13,629 nt of DNA from Ectocarpus siliculosus (Eukaryota > Sar > Phaeophyceae > Ectocarpales > Ectocarpaceae). The stretch spans positions 445,246 to 458,874 of the forward strand of contig FN649729.1 of assembly GCA_000310025.1 (NCBI GenBank), given 5' to 3'. Of the stretch, positions 1-7,951 are shown one piece after another (the first letter of the stretch is position 1; every line of letters starts with the position of its first letter). Position numbers and translations under genes: made by a program. Below the pieces are notes generated by a model that saw only the letters and a list, made by a program, of their open reading frames with translations, made no database searches and had not been told where the DNA came from.

Positions 1-94
1 TCCACTCGCGATGCCAACGTACTCGTGTACTTTGCTTGTGCACGATCTCAGGCACACGGCACCGACAACGAAGCAGTTGCCAATCGTATCTCAC

Positions 95-230
95 CTATCT
101 CGATGAATGGGTTTTGCGCCAGCGGTTGTGACCACGTGCTACTTTGGTCGTCGGGTGTTCCAACCGCGGCCGTGGATGTGACCGACGCGGTGTTGGAGAC
201 GGTCCCAGCATTGATATCTGCTTGTGTGAT
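95..230 (-). CDS. Exon 19L: end of domain D8 and linker
   Basis: The exon is 136 nt, phase 0 in and phase 1 out. It starts ITQADINAGTVSNTASVTST. The transcript continues left out of the window. If the array goes on, the next exon should start with two bases completing a phase-1 codon, as exon 1L does. Confidence 0.92.
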
Positions 231-711
231 CTGCGGTTAGGAACATACACACGGGTGTGACAGGACATCAACAAGGGCAAGTCGAAGGAATATGTGAGAG
301 GCTTGTGGGACCTTCAAGTTTCGTGTACGACACACAGCTCGGTGTGATTCGTGACAAAGCTTCTGCAGCACCCCTTGGGACGATGGACGGACTCACGACA
401 CACCTGCACTCTTGCATGATCGACCTTCCTTGGTTCAGTCACCGGCACTTCGAAACGCGCACCGATCACACCCCCAAATAAATGTTGTTGACACGCTACG
501 CCAAATATCCAATATTCTTTACCGTACCACAGCCAGAACACAAGACACAAAGATTAACACGCTGGCGTACATGGGCCCTCTTAGTAGTAGTAGCGAGACC
601 AGGCACATGTGCGCACGATTAAACATGTTTGGCGAGTCAGCCGGGTGCTGGCTAGGCTACTCACATGGATCAACCGCGCACATATGCATACAGACACGCG
701 TCCGCACACAC
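231..711 (-). other. Intron between exons 18L and 19L (481 nt)
   Basis: This is the longest intron, running from donor GTGTGT to acceptor ACCGCAG. It holds a short TAG x4 run at 582-593 and no domain motif in any frame. Only about five substitutions separate it from its right-hand counterpart. Confidence 0.85.
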
Positions 712-926
712 CTGTCGAGACGCCGTGCAGGTGACCGAATCTCCTACACCCAATGATGTCAAAGGCTGGCTGACAGCACCGCAGTTGACGTTGCCGCTCG
801 TGTCGGTCACCTTAACGGTCTTCAACGTCACCGTGCCGGTATTGCTCACCGTAATCACATAATCTACTGTCTCTCCGGCATCCGGCCAGCCACTCGAATC
901 AGAGTCCGACCATTCTCCTGTTTCAT
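712..926 (-). CDS. Exon 18L: main part of domain D8
   Basis: The exon is 215 nt, phase 1 in and phase 0 out. It carries the acidic linker, PDAGETVDYVITVSNTG, and VNCGAVSQPLTSLGVGDSV with the second Cys in T-C-T-A-S. It is identical to exon 18R at every base I compared. Confidence 0.94.
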
Positions 927-1123
927 CTGCAACAACCAATATCAACAGTGACGAAATTGGCTGGTCAGCCCTACACAATCCGATCATTGTCCACATGGGT
1001 GTATCCGAAAGCGGGTTCGGATTCAAAGCGTCAAGCAAACCCTGCCTCAGACGACCACATGCCGAAGATGTTTCAGCCGTACATCTCTCAACGCGGTGTA
1101 TACAACCGACAACAAGCACTGAC

Positions 1124-1259
1124 CAATTTGGACCAAAGCCCGAGTGTTCAGCGACACTGGCACATCGACCACATTGCGTATGGTAGACGCATTCTTCGGA
1201 TCAGCTGTCACCATCGCGGCGCACTTGGCCTGTCCGAGGTCAATGTAGTCCTGGTCAAC
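1124..1259 (-). CDS. Exon 17L: end of domain D7 and linker
   Basis: The exon is 136 nt, phase 0 in and phase 1 out, with donor GTCAGT. It reads VDQDYIDLGQAKCAAMVTAD, then NASTIRNVVDVPVSL. The end motif is degenerate (D-Q-D-Y-I-D-L-G) and it carries an extra unpaired Cys. Confidence 0.88.
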
Positions 1260-1690
1260 CTGTCGTCATGTACAACGCACGGACGACCATGCAGACAATA
1301 GGAACCCGGTCGGACGTTTCCCACGGGAAGTTCACGGCGAGCAGCCTCACTCTGTAGGTGGGTGTCCTGACCTTTCGATGCAACGACAGCGGGCGCTGGT
1401 GCGCAGCACGGCTCACGCCCCTGTCAGGCCAAGCAGGGTGCTCATGTTTCGTCTCGTCCTGTCATGCTAGCTACTGTAGCGGCCAACACAATCACGTCGA
1501 CGTCAATCTGTCCAATTGAACATCATGTGCTCGCACCACCCAATGCACGCATCACCAATGAACAGCCTACCCACAAGGTCTGTCGTTTGCTTTCCTCCCT
1601 GCCACTGGGGAGGGACGCAGTGTGATACATTACAGTCATGGCCAGTGCAGCGCCGTCTACTTAGCCATACCATACGTGTATCCACTCTAC
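1260..1690 (-). other. Intron between exons 16L and 17L (431 nt)
   Basis: I see no coding motif in it. It contains two indels relative to the right copy: one base near 1280, and ten bases at 1429-1438 that the right copy lacks. Confidence 0.85.
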
Positions 1691-1908
1691 CTCGTAGGTC
1701 GTCGAACAAGAGAATCCACCCCCCGGAGAAACATCCGCAGCTCCGCATTCAATGCAGACATTGTCATTGCCAACGTTGTCGTCAGTCAAGCAGAAATTTC
1801 CCAGCGTCTGCGTCCCCGAGTTCCCGATCTCGTAGGTGCAGGCGATGGACTCGCCGACATTTGTCAAGTGGTTGGTCTCGGCACCGTCCACCCAGGTCCC
1901 AGACGCAC
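1691..1908 (-). CDS. Exon 16L: main part of domain D7
   Basis: The exon is 218 nt, phase 1 in and phase 0 out. It reads TNVGESIACTYEIGNSGTQT, then CIECGAADVSPGGGFSCSTT and YE. With exon 17 it forms a 354 nt module, phase 1 at both outer ends. Confidence 0.92.
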
Positions 1909-2054
1909 CTGTTTCGAAGTCAACAGAAACGCGTTGAGGGCCACGATGAATTTGCACACTACCGCTCGGAATGCTCTTCGACGAACCGCAGTCGTCCGTC
2001 GTCGTGCCCCCTGCAAACACCTACTAGCACAGCACACAAGCACACCACGCTCAC

Positions 2055-2237
2055 CGATCGTCATCTCCGCACTGCCGAGAATAGCAAGGGTATTCTCCGG
2101 GCTTACGGATGGAGGTAACCCATCGGGGCTCGTGAACGTTACGCGAGCTGTGTTGGTGCGCTCGCCGCTGTCCACGTCGGCTTGGGTGACGGTGTACGTG
2201 CCGAAGCACACCACGGGTTGGTCTTGCGGGCACAACC
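2055..2237 (-). CDS. Exon 15L: second half of domain D6 and linker
   Basis: The exon is 183 nt, phase 1 at both ends. It has VVCFGTYTVTQADVDSG followed by ERTNTARVTFTSPDG, then a Pro/Ser linker. With exon 14 it forms a 357 nt phase-symmetric domain module. Confidence 0.93.
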
Positions 2238-2449
2238 CTGGATGGATGAGGTGGGACGAGATCGTCCATTGGGCAACGCCGTGAGGGAAAGGAACGAGCG
2301 AGCGAAACAATGGACGATTGTGACATCGCGCTACATTTCCTCACTACACACCTGCGACGACACGGTACGACAGTGCGAGACGAGACCCCTTTCACGCCCT
2401 ACCACGCGATGTCCTTGACGCATACTCGGTGCTGAGATCAAAGCAACAC

Positions 2450-2623
2450 CTGCGATGGACGGTGCCGTGGACCCCGGGCACTCGATCGAAGAGTCAACAT
2501 CGTCGCTCACTACCACGTCGCGGAGACATGTGTTGCCCGTGTTGGTGACCTCCATCGTGTACTTGATCTCGTCTCCGACACCAGCCACCAGGTCGACTCC
2601 TTTCGACAGGGTCGCACTCAGCC
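2450..2623 (-). CDS. Exon 14L: first half of domain D6
   Basis: The exon is 174 nt, phase 1 at both ends. It holds AGVGDEIKYTMEVTNTGN and RDVVVSDDVDSSIECPG, with the first cysteine after the V-x-V-S-D strand. The 453 nt intron upstream is among the longest in the window. Confidence 0.92.
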
Positions 2624-3076
2624 CTGATTGCAGATATTTGCCAAGGAACAGCGACGCACCGAGCAGCCAGCGTACGACGGCAGAAAGGCGTGTGGTGGGT
2701 TAGGGTGCAGGCCAACATCGCCCCATGTATGCACGAGAAGCCTCACACAAACAGGACGTACGAATTGACGCCAAGTCCTTCAGCGGGTGATACCATGACA
2801 CTGGGCCTGGAATCTCTCCACCTCATTGACGGTCTCGCCCGCGTGCCACAATCGTCACAGCAAGAGCGTGAAGCGTGACTGCGTGTGTTCCGCGCGATAC
2901 ATCCGACCCAGCCTGAGATCCGCGTCGACCGGCGACACTCGCGGAGTGACTGCCACAGCCCCGACGCTCGATTGGCCCAGTACGACATGCGTGATGCCAC
3001 ACCTTGAACTACGTATTCCGAACTCCGAGGTAGTGCCCATGAAGCTAGCTAGACCATCTCAATCAACAGCCCTCAC
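2624..3076 (-). other. Intron between exons 13L and 14L (453 nt)
   Basis: It contains weak look-alikes of the repeat (an A-G-E-T-V string near 2840 and V-S-P-V-D-A-D-L-R-L-G near 2920) in the wrong order and without fitting splice phases. I treat it as non-coding. Confidence 0.75.
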
Positions 3077-3209
3077 CGGTTTCCAACGCCGATGACTGTA
3101 TCAGATTTTCCGACACCGATACGCCTTCCGAAATAGGCCCCAGAGGGCTTGTTGCTGATCTCACGGTAAGGATTGACGCACTTCCGGCATCCACATCGCT
3201 TTGTTGTAC
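3077..3209 (-). CDS. Exon 13L: end of domain D5 and linker
   Basis: The exon is 133 nt, phase 0 in and phase 1 out, with acceptor GCGCAG and donor GTGAGG. It reads VQQSDVDAGSASILTV then the linker ENLIQSSALET. Its size and phases match exons 17 and 19, the other end-motif exons. Confidence 0.87.
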
Positions 3210-3513
3210 CTGCGCGGAAGCGAGGGGGCGTCGGGGTTTCATCTCACTTGATGGGTCCCCATCGCCACACCATTCTGCTACAGACACACCTTGGCGTCTG
3301 CATGCGTGCTCCGACAGAAGAGTGTCGTGGAACGTGCCCGTGCCAGAGGCAGCTCTCCGATATCATCATGCCCTGGCTACATTACGTACGAAGTGCGTGT
3401 CTCGATGAAAGCCGTGGTATGCGTCGGGGCCACCAAGGTGACAACCGTGGCTCACACAGGCGTGACGGCATGCCATGAATGCGACTGTAAGGTTGACGGT
3501 TTCATCAGCGCAC
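3210..3513 (-). other. Intron between exons 12L and 13L (304 nt)
   Basis: It runs from donor GTGCGC to acceptor GCGCAG. Nothing else is recognisable in it, and the two copies are nearly identical. Confidence 0.85.
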
Positions 3514-3649
3514 CTCATAGACGGCTTGACAGCTCACTACGCCGTTCGGCCCAAGCTCCAGGTTGTCGAGGCTAGGGTCGCACTGCAGCGCCGCGGCAGA
3601 GTTTCCGCTGGTACCGTTGGGACAAAAGACATCACGGGTCAGCATCGAT
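3514..3649 (-). CDS. Exon 12L: cysteine-pair segment of domain D5
   Basis: It carries RDVFCPNGTSGN, a further Cys in LQCDPS, and LGPNGVVSCQAVYE, phase 0 at donor GTGCGC. The alternative acceptor puts the start at 3699. One synonymous Val change separates it from exon 12R. Confidence 0.75.
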
Positions 3650-3746
3650 CTATCAAGACATTGCACTCCAAGCTCATCCGGGATAGTCGTCCACACAAGC
3701 TGTGGTGAAATCAAGCCACCAAACCGACACTCTACGTGTCCCGCAC

Positions 3747-3983
3747 CTTTGAACCTGAGCCACCAAGTCAGCGCTGGAGACATCAATTGATGTCAGGGTG
3801 GTTGTACCAGTGTTGCTGAGGTCGATCGTGTACGCGATATGGTCACCGGCGGAGTGGCCGGTGTCGCCCGTGTCTGGCATCGTGCACGCAGCCGTGGCGG
3901 ATAGAATCCCGGTTCTGTGGAGAGTCTCGGTCACCGTGGAGGAGTTTACGATGAACCCTCCAGACGCCGGTTCACCTCTCAAG
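3747..3983 (-). CDS. Exon 11L: linker and first half of domain D5
   Basis: The exon enters in phase 2 at CTCGCAG. It reads SLRGEPASGGFIVNSSTVTE, then AGDHIAYTIDLSNTGTTTL. The chosen donor is GTGCGG; the alternative end is 3755 (donor GTTCAA), which would make the next intron only 55 nt. Confidence 0.75.
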
Positions 3984-4138
3984 CTGCGAGGATGCAAGAA
4001 TGGATGATTAGAAGATCCGAGGAAAGCAAAGAAACGATACGTCAGTCCGAACTCGGTCGCATGCATCTTTGGTAGACATGAACCGTCTTCGTTCTATCTG
4101 ACATGACAATCCCTAGCCTCCTCCACGAGCGCACTCAC

Positions 4139-4271
4139 CTCGTAGTACTGCTGACGGAGCCAACGTCGATGTCGGCTTGGCTCAGCGTGTACGTGGCGGT
4201 ACACACGAATGACGTGTCGACCAGCCAGGGGCTGGGAATGTCGCCGCCGCCGCAGTCAAGGTTGTAGCCAC
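4139..4271 (-). CDS. Exon 10L: second half of domain D4
   Basis: The exon is 133 nt, phase 1 in (acceptor TTGCCAG) and phase 2 out (donor GTGAGT). It carries NLDCGGGDIPSPWLVD and FVCTATYTLSQADIDVG. It is identical to exon 10R, although its upstream intron differs by a one-base indel next to the acceptor. Confidence 0.9.
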
Positions 4272-4422
4272 CTGGCAAGGGAATGGCGTGGCACGGTGGT
4301 CATTGGTTGTTCCAGGGACCATCACTCGAGGACAGCGAGAATCACCAGCGCTACACGAACGGATGTGAAGCTCTTGGAAGTTTTCCTTGGCATGGCTCAC
4401 GAACGACCCTCGAAACACTCAC

Positions 4423-4592
4423 CGGCATCGTTCTTGAACAGCTCGTTGGACACCACGGTGTTGTCAATGTTCCACGTTCCCGCCATTGGTCATAGCGACT
4501 TCAAACTCGATGGATTCTCCCACTCCAGCCAGGGCCGTGTCAAGGTCGATGGCAACATAGGTCAACCGACTGACCATGTCAATATCGGCCAC
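4423..4592 (-). pseudogene. Exon 9L: first half of domain D4, frameshifted
   Basis: The exon is 170 nt against 169 nt in exon 9R. An extra T on the plus strand at 4470/4471 is the only difference. The frame breaks just after AMTNGGNV, and a TGA stop follows at 4464-4466. Splice sites are unchanged. Skipping the exon alone would not restore the frame, because exon 8 ends in phase 0 and exon 10 begins in phase 1. A sequencing error, a true null unit or an allelic difference are all possible. Confidence 0.85.
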
Positions 4593-4946
4593 CTGATGGA
4601 CCCCATGGTCAACAAACACGGTTGGGCACACTTTGTTTAGACCATAGGCTGGCTGTCTAGGAGACACGAGGCTTGGCTTCAAAGGAGCTGATACGCACAC
4701 AGGAGCGGTACAACTTCGACATCACAGGATGGATGAGCAGGGTGGGTGAGCACCATCGATGAACAGGATGGGTGGACATAATATTCGACTCCCCAGTATA
4801 TACAGTCACATACCCGGACGCCCCGCTTGATGCAGCTACGCAGAACGGACCACAACAACAGCGACGAGGGATGGCCATTGTGCCCGACACGTTCTCGCGA
4901 TGTCCCACGAACGCTGCCCCACCTGTGAGAGAGAGAGCTCACGTAC
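4593..4946 (-). other. Intron between exons 8L and 9L (354 nt)
   Basis: It contains the most diverged patch between the two copies (4651-4694) and a GGAT repeat-number difference at 4727-4734. The remainder matches the right copy closely. No coding motif is seen. Confidence 0.85.
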
Positions 4947-5069
4947 CTGGTTCAGGTTGATCGTCGACGTGGCGGGCTCACTCTTGATGGCATCGCTCTC
5001 CAGGTGGTCGGCGGTATCCTCGTGGTAAGCGAATGCCGTTACTGTATCCTTCTTCACTCCAGCGTTGAT
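4947..5069 (-). CDS. Exon 8L: end of domain D3 and linker
   Basis: The exon is 123 nt, phase 0 at both ends, with donor GTACGT after CAG. It starts INAGVKKDTVTAFAY and ends TSTINLNQ. Joining it to exon 7L rebuilds the S-Q-A-E-I-N-A-G motif across the splice junction. Confidence 0.9.
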
Positions 5070-5255
5070 CTGCATTCGGTGTGTGCGCGCAAGCCGTGTC
5101 AGACCAGAATGGCCACAACAAACCAAGAGACGAAGGAAAAGACAATCGCTATTGCATCACGCATTAAGTTTTTCAGCAATACCAAACTTCGCTAACAACC
5201 TCTGTCGTGGGGTCATGCACCGACGTGGCTATTCCTTAAGGGTGTGGTACATCAC

Positions 5256-5552
5256 CTCTGCCTGAGACACTCTGCCCGTGGCACTGCATATGAGAGACCC
5301 GGCGGGAGCTAAGCCATCGCTGGGATAGCCGGCGAGATCCTCGACTCTCCCGGGGCTCGACCCAGACACACTATCGCCGTCGGTGTTGACGCAGACAATA
5401 TCCACTAGACCCTCCGCCTGGACCGCGATGTTGTATAGAGTCAGCAGGCCGTTGTTCTCGATGGTATAGACGTACTTGACCTCGTCGGCTGTGGTGGCGT
5501 TCTTGTCCTTGTTGGCGTAGGTCGATTCGAGACGGAGTTGGACAGAGCCGAC
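5256..5552 (-). CDS. Exon 7L: most of domain D3
   Basis: This is the longest exon, 297 nt (99 codons), phase 0 at both ends, with acceptor TCGTCAG and donor GTGATG. It reads VGSVQLRLESTYANKDKNAT, then ADEVKYVYTIENNGLLTLYN, IVCVNTDGD, LAPAGSLICSATG and RVSQAE. N-A-T is a possible glycosylation site. Both cysteines of the pair are present, with an unusually long loop between them. Confidence 0.92.
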
Positions 5553-5821
5553 CTGACGAAGATGGCAGAAGAGCACACAGTACCGGGATGCATGGAACAC
5601 GTGCGGGATCACGGTTGAGTTAGGTTGAGTGGGCGGCCTGCAACGTACCGCACGACCACAGCTCACGACAGGGAAATCAACCAGCCATCCGAGCGAAGTT
5701 TGCTTCCTGCCGTGACCTCGAGCAATATATTCACGCTGCTGTAACGAGAGGCTAGGCCATACATGTACGTGCGTGTGCACGTCGACGAAAACAAACCGTC
5801 GAACGCCACCGTAAGCATCAC

Positions 5822-6051
5822 CTGGTCCAGCCCCACTGTCACTGTTCTCTCATCCTGTATCTCCCTCATGTACCCGTCCACCGCCGTCACCGATGCCGAG
5901 CTGTCCCGCTCAAGGTTGTTCACATCGGCGGCCGTGACCGCATGAAATCCGGTGCACGTCACCTCGGCGTCCAAGGCCAGCGAAGACGCCAATACCACGC
6001 TGTCTCCTTCAACGGCGTAGGCCTCGGTACAGACCAGGGTCGACTGACCGC
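5822..6051 (-). CDS. Exon 6L: rest of domain D2 and linker
   Basis: The exon is 230 nt, phase 1 in (acceptor ATGGCAG) and phase 0 out (donor GTGATG). It reads GQSTLVCTEAYAVEGD, then LALDAEVTCTGFHAVTAADV and VNNLERDSSASVTAV, ending in the linker RTVTVGLDQ. The cysteine pair is present and the end motif is T-A-A-D-V-N-N-L. It lies in the part of the unit seen only once. Confidence 0.88.
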
Positions 6052-6333
6052 CTGCCATGGAACGGAATGACACCACGCAGGTGTGTTGCACCGGACCGAG
6101 CCCCGAGGTTTTTGCGGGACGGATAGGCCTGACGGAGCTGACATGCATCGTGATGGCAGCGAGGAGAGTCTGCCTAGAGCGAGGATAGGATACTCTTGTG
6201 ACCGCGCATGACAGCAACCAGAGGAGCCGCCAATGCCATGGGTGTAGGGACGCGCGCCATATCGTGGAGATGAAGGATGTCACACAACAATCAAAAAGTG
6301 CCTTCCTCAACACAGCAACGGGACACTGGTTAC

Positions 6334-6410
6334 CTGAGACCAGTGATGGATCGCGGATGGTGACGTCGTTCAGCACGGCGTGCCCGTTGTTCGTGATTGC
6401 CAGAGTATAC
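6334..6410 (-). CDS. Exon 5L: N-x-G strand of domain D2
   Basis: The exon is 77 nt, phase 2 in (acceptor CGCCAG) and phase 1 out (donor GTAACC). With the split Lys codon it reads K then YTLAITNNGHAVLNDVTIRD and PSLVS, the conserved 'Y-x-x-x-x-x-N-x-G-x-x-x-L-x-x-V-x-I-x-D' pattern. Confidence 0.88.
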
Positions 6411-6619
6411 CTGGCGTAGCGGAGGAATGAACGACCACCACAGACACAGCATCGAGCGTGATTGGTGTTCATGAATGTTCGTCATCGACGAATGTCGGCC
6501 ACCTTGACAACTCGACAATGCCCGTTTCCTCACATACTCCAACTTCATCTGCGATGTCAACTCCCAGATTCCGACCGCCCCGGATCCTAAATTGCCACCA
6601 ATAATGACGCGGGTCTCAC

Positions 6620-6695
6620 TTGATGGTTTCGCCGACCGCAGCATAGCCATCTTCAGGCTCCGACGCCGAATCATCCATGAACAACCCAGTCATGG
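6620..6695 (-). CDS. Exon 4L: start of domain D2
   Basis: The exon is 76 nt, phase 1 in and phase 2 out. It reads MTGLFMDDSASEPEDGYAA then VGETI. The VGETI motif and phase fit to both neighbours support the call. The acceptor CTGAAG has only a short pyrimidine stretch before it. The donor is GTGAGA. Confidence 0.78.
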
Positions 6696-6935
6696 CTTCA
6701 GGTGTTGAAACGCAGAACATCGAGAGGCCGAAGACAGTTAGAGGCATCAAGGGCAGCAAACCATACGCCATGCGTCAAGAGATCCGTAGGACCATGTCAG
6801 CACGTCGAGCATGCAGACGGTCCGACATGTGTCCATGTAGTGTTTGATATACCAAATATTACGCTATCGTGAACATCGGTCATTCTATGGCAGTCAACAT
6901 CGAGCCAATCATGACCGAACGTCCCCGACTGGTAC

Positions 6936-7027
6936 CTAGCGAGATGGACGGCGGAGGCTTGAGCTCCACTTCGATATCTTCCGAGTCGGTGGCAGGCTCG
7001 GTGGTACCAGGGGCCGTCGCGGTGACC
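6936..7027 (-). CDS. Exon 3L: end of domain D1 and linker
   Basis: The exon is 92 nt, phase 2 in (acceptor CGACAG) and phase 1 out (donor GTACCA, preceded by CTAG). It reads VTATAPGTTEPATDSED then IEVELKPPPSISL, the last strand of D1 and a Pro/Glu-rich linker. The donor is weak but satisfies the phase of exon 4. Confidence 0.8.
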
Positions 7028-7402
7028 CTGTCGGCGGTTGCATACGGCGAACGCCCGGCACACAACCGATGCGATCCAGGTCAGCACACACTGGAATGAT
7101 GACAACGCCGCCGAAGGTATCGACCTTGCCAACTCGTTTCCATTCATCGTGCCTTCCGAATATTCTACCGGCGAAGTCGTTTCACATGACCACGCCCCCA
7201 ACCGCACACTTGACAGGCCGACCATGTCGAAGGCCATTGGTTCAGTCTGAACGACATGGAGGGCGGGGTATACTCACTGTTGGTTTCCTGTATGAAACCT
7301 CTACTGTCTCGAGGTTTTCGCCAACGTGCCTCTGCACACATATGACCCGCCTTCTACTTTGACGAAACGCAGCCCCATCGACGCCATACGAGATCGACTC
7401 AC
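7028..7402 (-). other. Intron between exons 2L and 3L (375 nt)
   Basis: It lies in the part of the unit seen once. It has donor GTGAGT and acceptor CGACAG, and I see nothing else in it. Confidence 0.82.
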
Positions 7403-7575
7403 GTAGCGCTGGTCAGCTTCGAGCCACTGTTGATGTCCGCCCACGTCAAAGAGTAGCTCCCTGTGCATGTGTATTGTACCCCTGCTCCAAGCCCGGCAAC
7501 CACGCCACAGTCGTCTTCTATCGTCGCGTCCCACACAGTGATCGCCGTCAGATCAACGTTTCCGATGTTCCGCAC
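7403..7575 (-). CDS. Exon 2L: core of domain D1
   Basis: The exon is 173 nt, phase 0 in (acceptor GGAATAG) and phase 2 out (donor GTGAGT). It encodes VRNIGNVDLTAITVWDATI, then DDCGVVAGLGAGVQYTC and SYSLTWADINSGSKLTSA, so it holds the N-x-G motif, both cysteines and the W-A-D-I-N-S-G end motif in one exon. Confidence 0.92.
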
Positions 7576-7865
7576 CTATTCCGAGGTACGTTGTGTGGTG
7601 GCGGGAAACGACGAGGATTCTAAGCAGCTGCACGCGAGAAATCAACGACCGAGAAATCATTCTGCGGAGAATATCTTCCGAGGGTCACAGTGTTCCTAAT
7701 ACACCGTGGAGGTATCGTTGTCTGAAGTCTACATCGACGGCTGGTGACAGCAGATATTCACGAGACTGGCAGCCCCGATCACGCCCAGACGATTCACTCC
7801 ACCCTGCCTCTCATCGCTTTCACCGACGCCAATGGTTGGCCTGTGTCATCAACCACCCTCCTTAC

Positions 7866-7951
7866 CGTGAAAACGTAGCTGATGATCTCCGACTGATCCG
7901 AGTAGTCGACCGTAGGCGTGTTAGGTTGGTCCTCCCATGTACCCTGGCCAG
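7866..7951 (-). CDS. Exon 1L: linker and start of domain D1
   Basis: The exon is 86 nt, phase 1 in at acceptor GATAAG and phase 0 out at donor GTAAGG. It reads GQGTWEDQPNTPTVDYSDQS and then EIISYVFT, the first strand of a repeat. The acceptor was chosen because it is the one that fits the phase-1 end of exon 19R. CCAG eight bases downstream would leave a phase mismatch. Confidence 0.78.

Larger units (their letters stand above)
1..5415. repeat. Left copy of the 8.2 kb tandem repeat (shared part)
   Basis: This segment matches 8220-13629 at about 99% identity in the same orientation. The offset is 8219 at the left end and shifts to 8220, 8210, 8212, 8211, 8210 and finally 8214 through small indels. 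All but one of the indels are in introns. It carries exons 8-19 and the 3' part of exon 7. The left edge of the repeat is not seen because the window starts inside it. Confidence 0.97.

Noticed and set aside
1516-2284. Plus-strand open frames of 200-220 codons
   Set aside because: They lie antisense to exons 15L and 16L and run through introns, and their predicted proteins (Arg/Ser/His-rich) show no domain. They are shadows of the minus-strand coding exons, as are the matching frames at 9832-10496.
2743-3040. Possible extra repeat (A-G-E-T-V string and V-S-P-V-D-A-D-L-R-L-G string) in the exon 13/14 intron
   Set aside because: The end-like motif would come before the start-like motif in transcription order, no phase-compatible splice sites frame them, exons 13 and 14 already join well, and the right copy has replacements in them. 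A decayed domain cannot be excluded.
4772-4960. Plus-strand open frame conserved in both copies (also 12986-13174)
   Set aside because: Conservation is explained by the recent duplication. It overlaps an intron antisense and has no recognisable motif.
5663-6472. Single 269-codon minus-strand open frame taken as a gene
   Set aside because: Exons 5 and 6 happen to share this open frame across an intron, and the frame also runs past exon 6 into the next intron. The stretch between 6052 and 6333 shows no repeat motif, and GTAACC and ATGGCAG splice sites give a cleaner domain D2.
7944-7947. CCAG acceptor for exon 1L (exon start 7943)
   Set aside because: It gives an open frame but a phase-0 start, which does not match the phase-1 end of exon 19R. 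The GATAAG acceptor eight bases upstream matches in phase.
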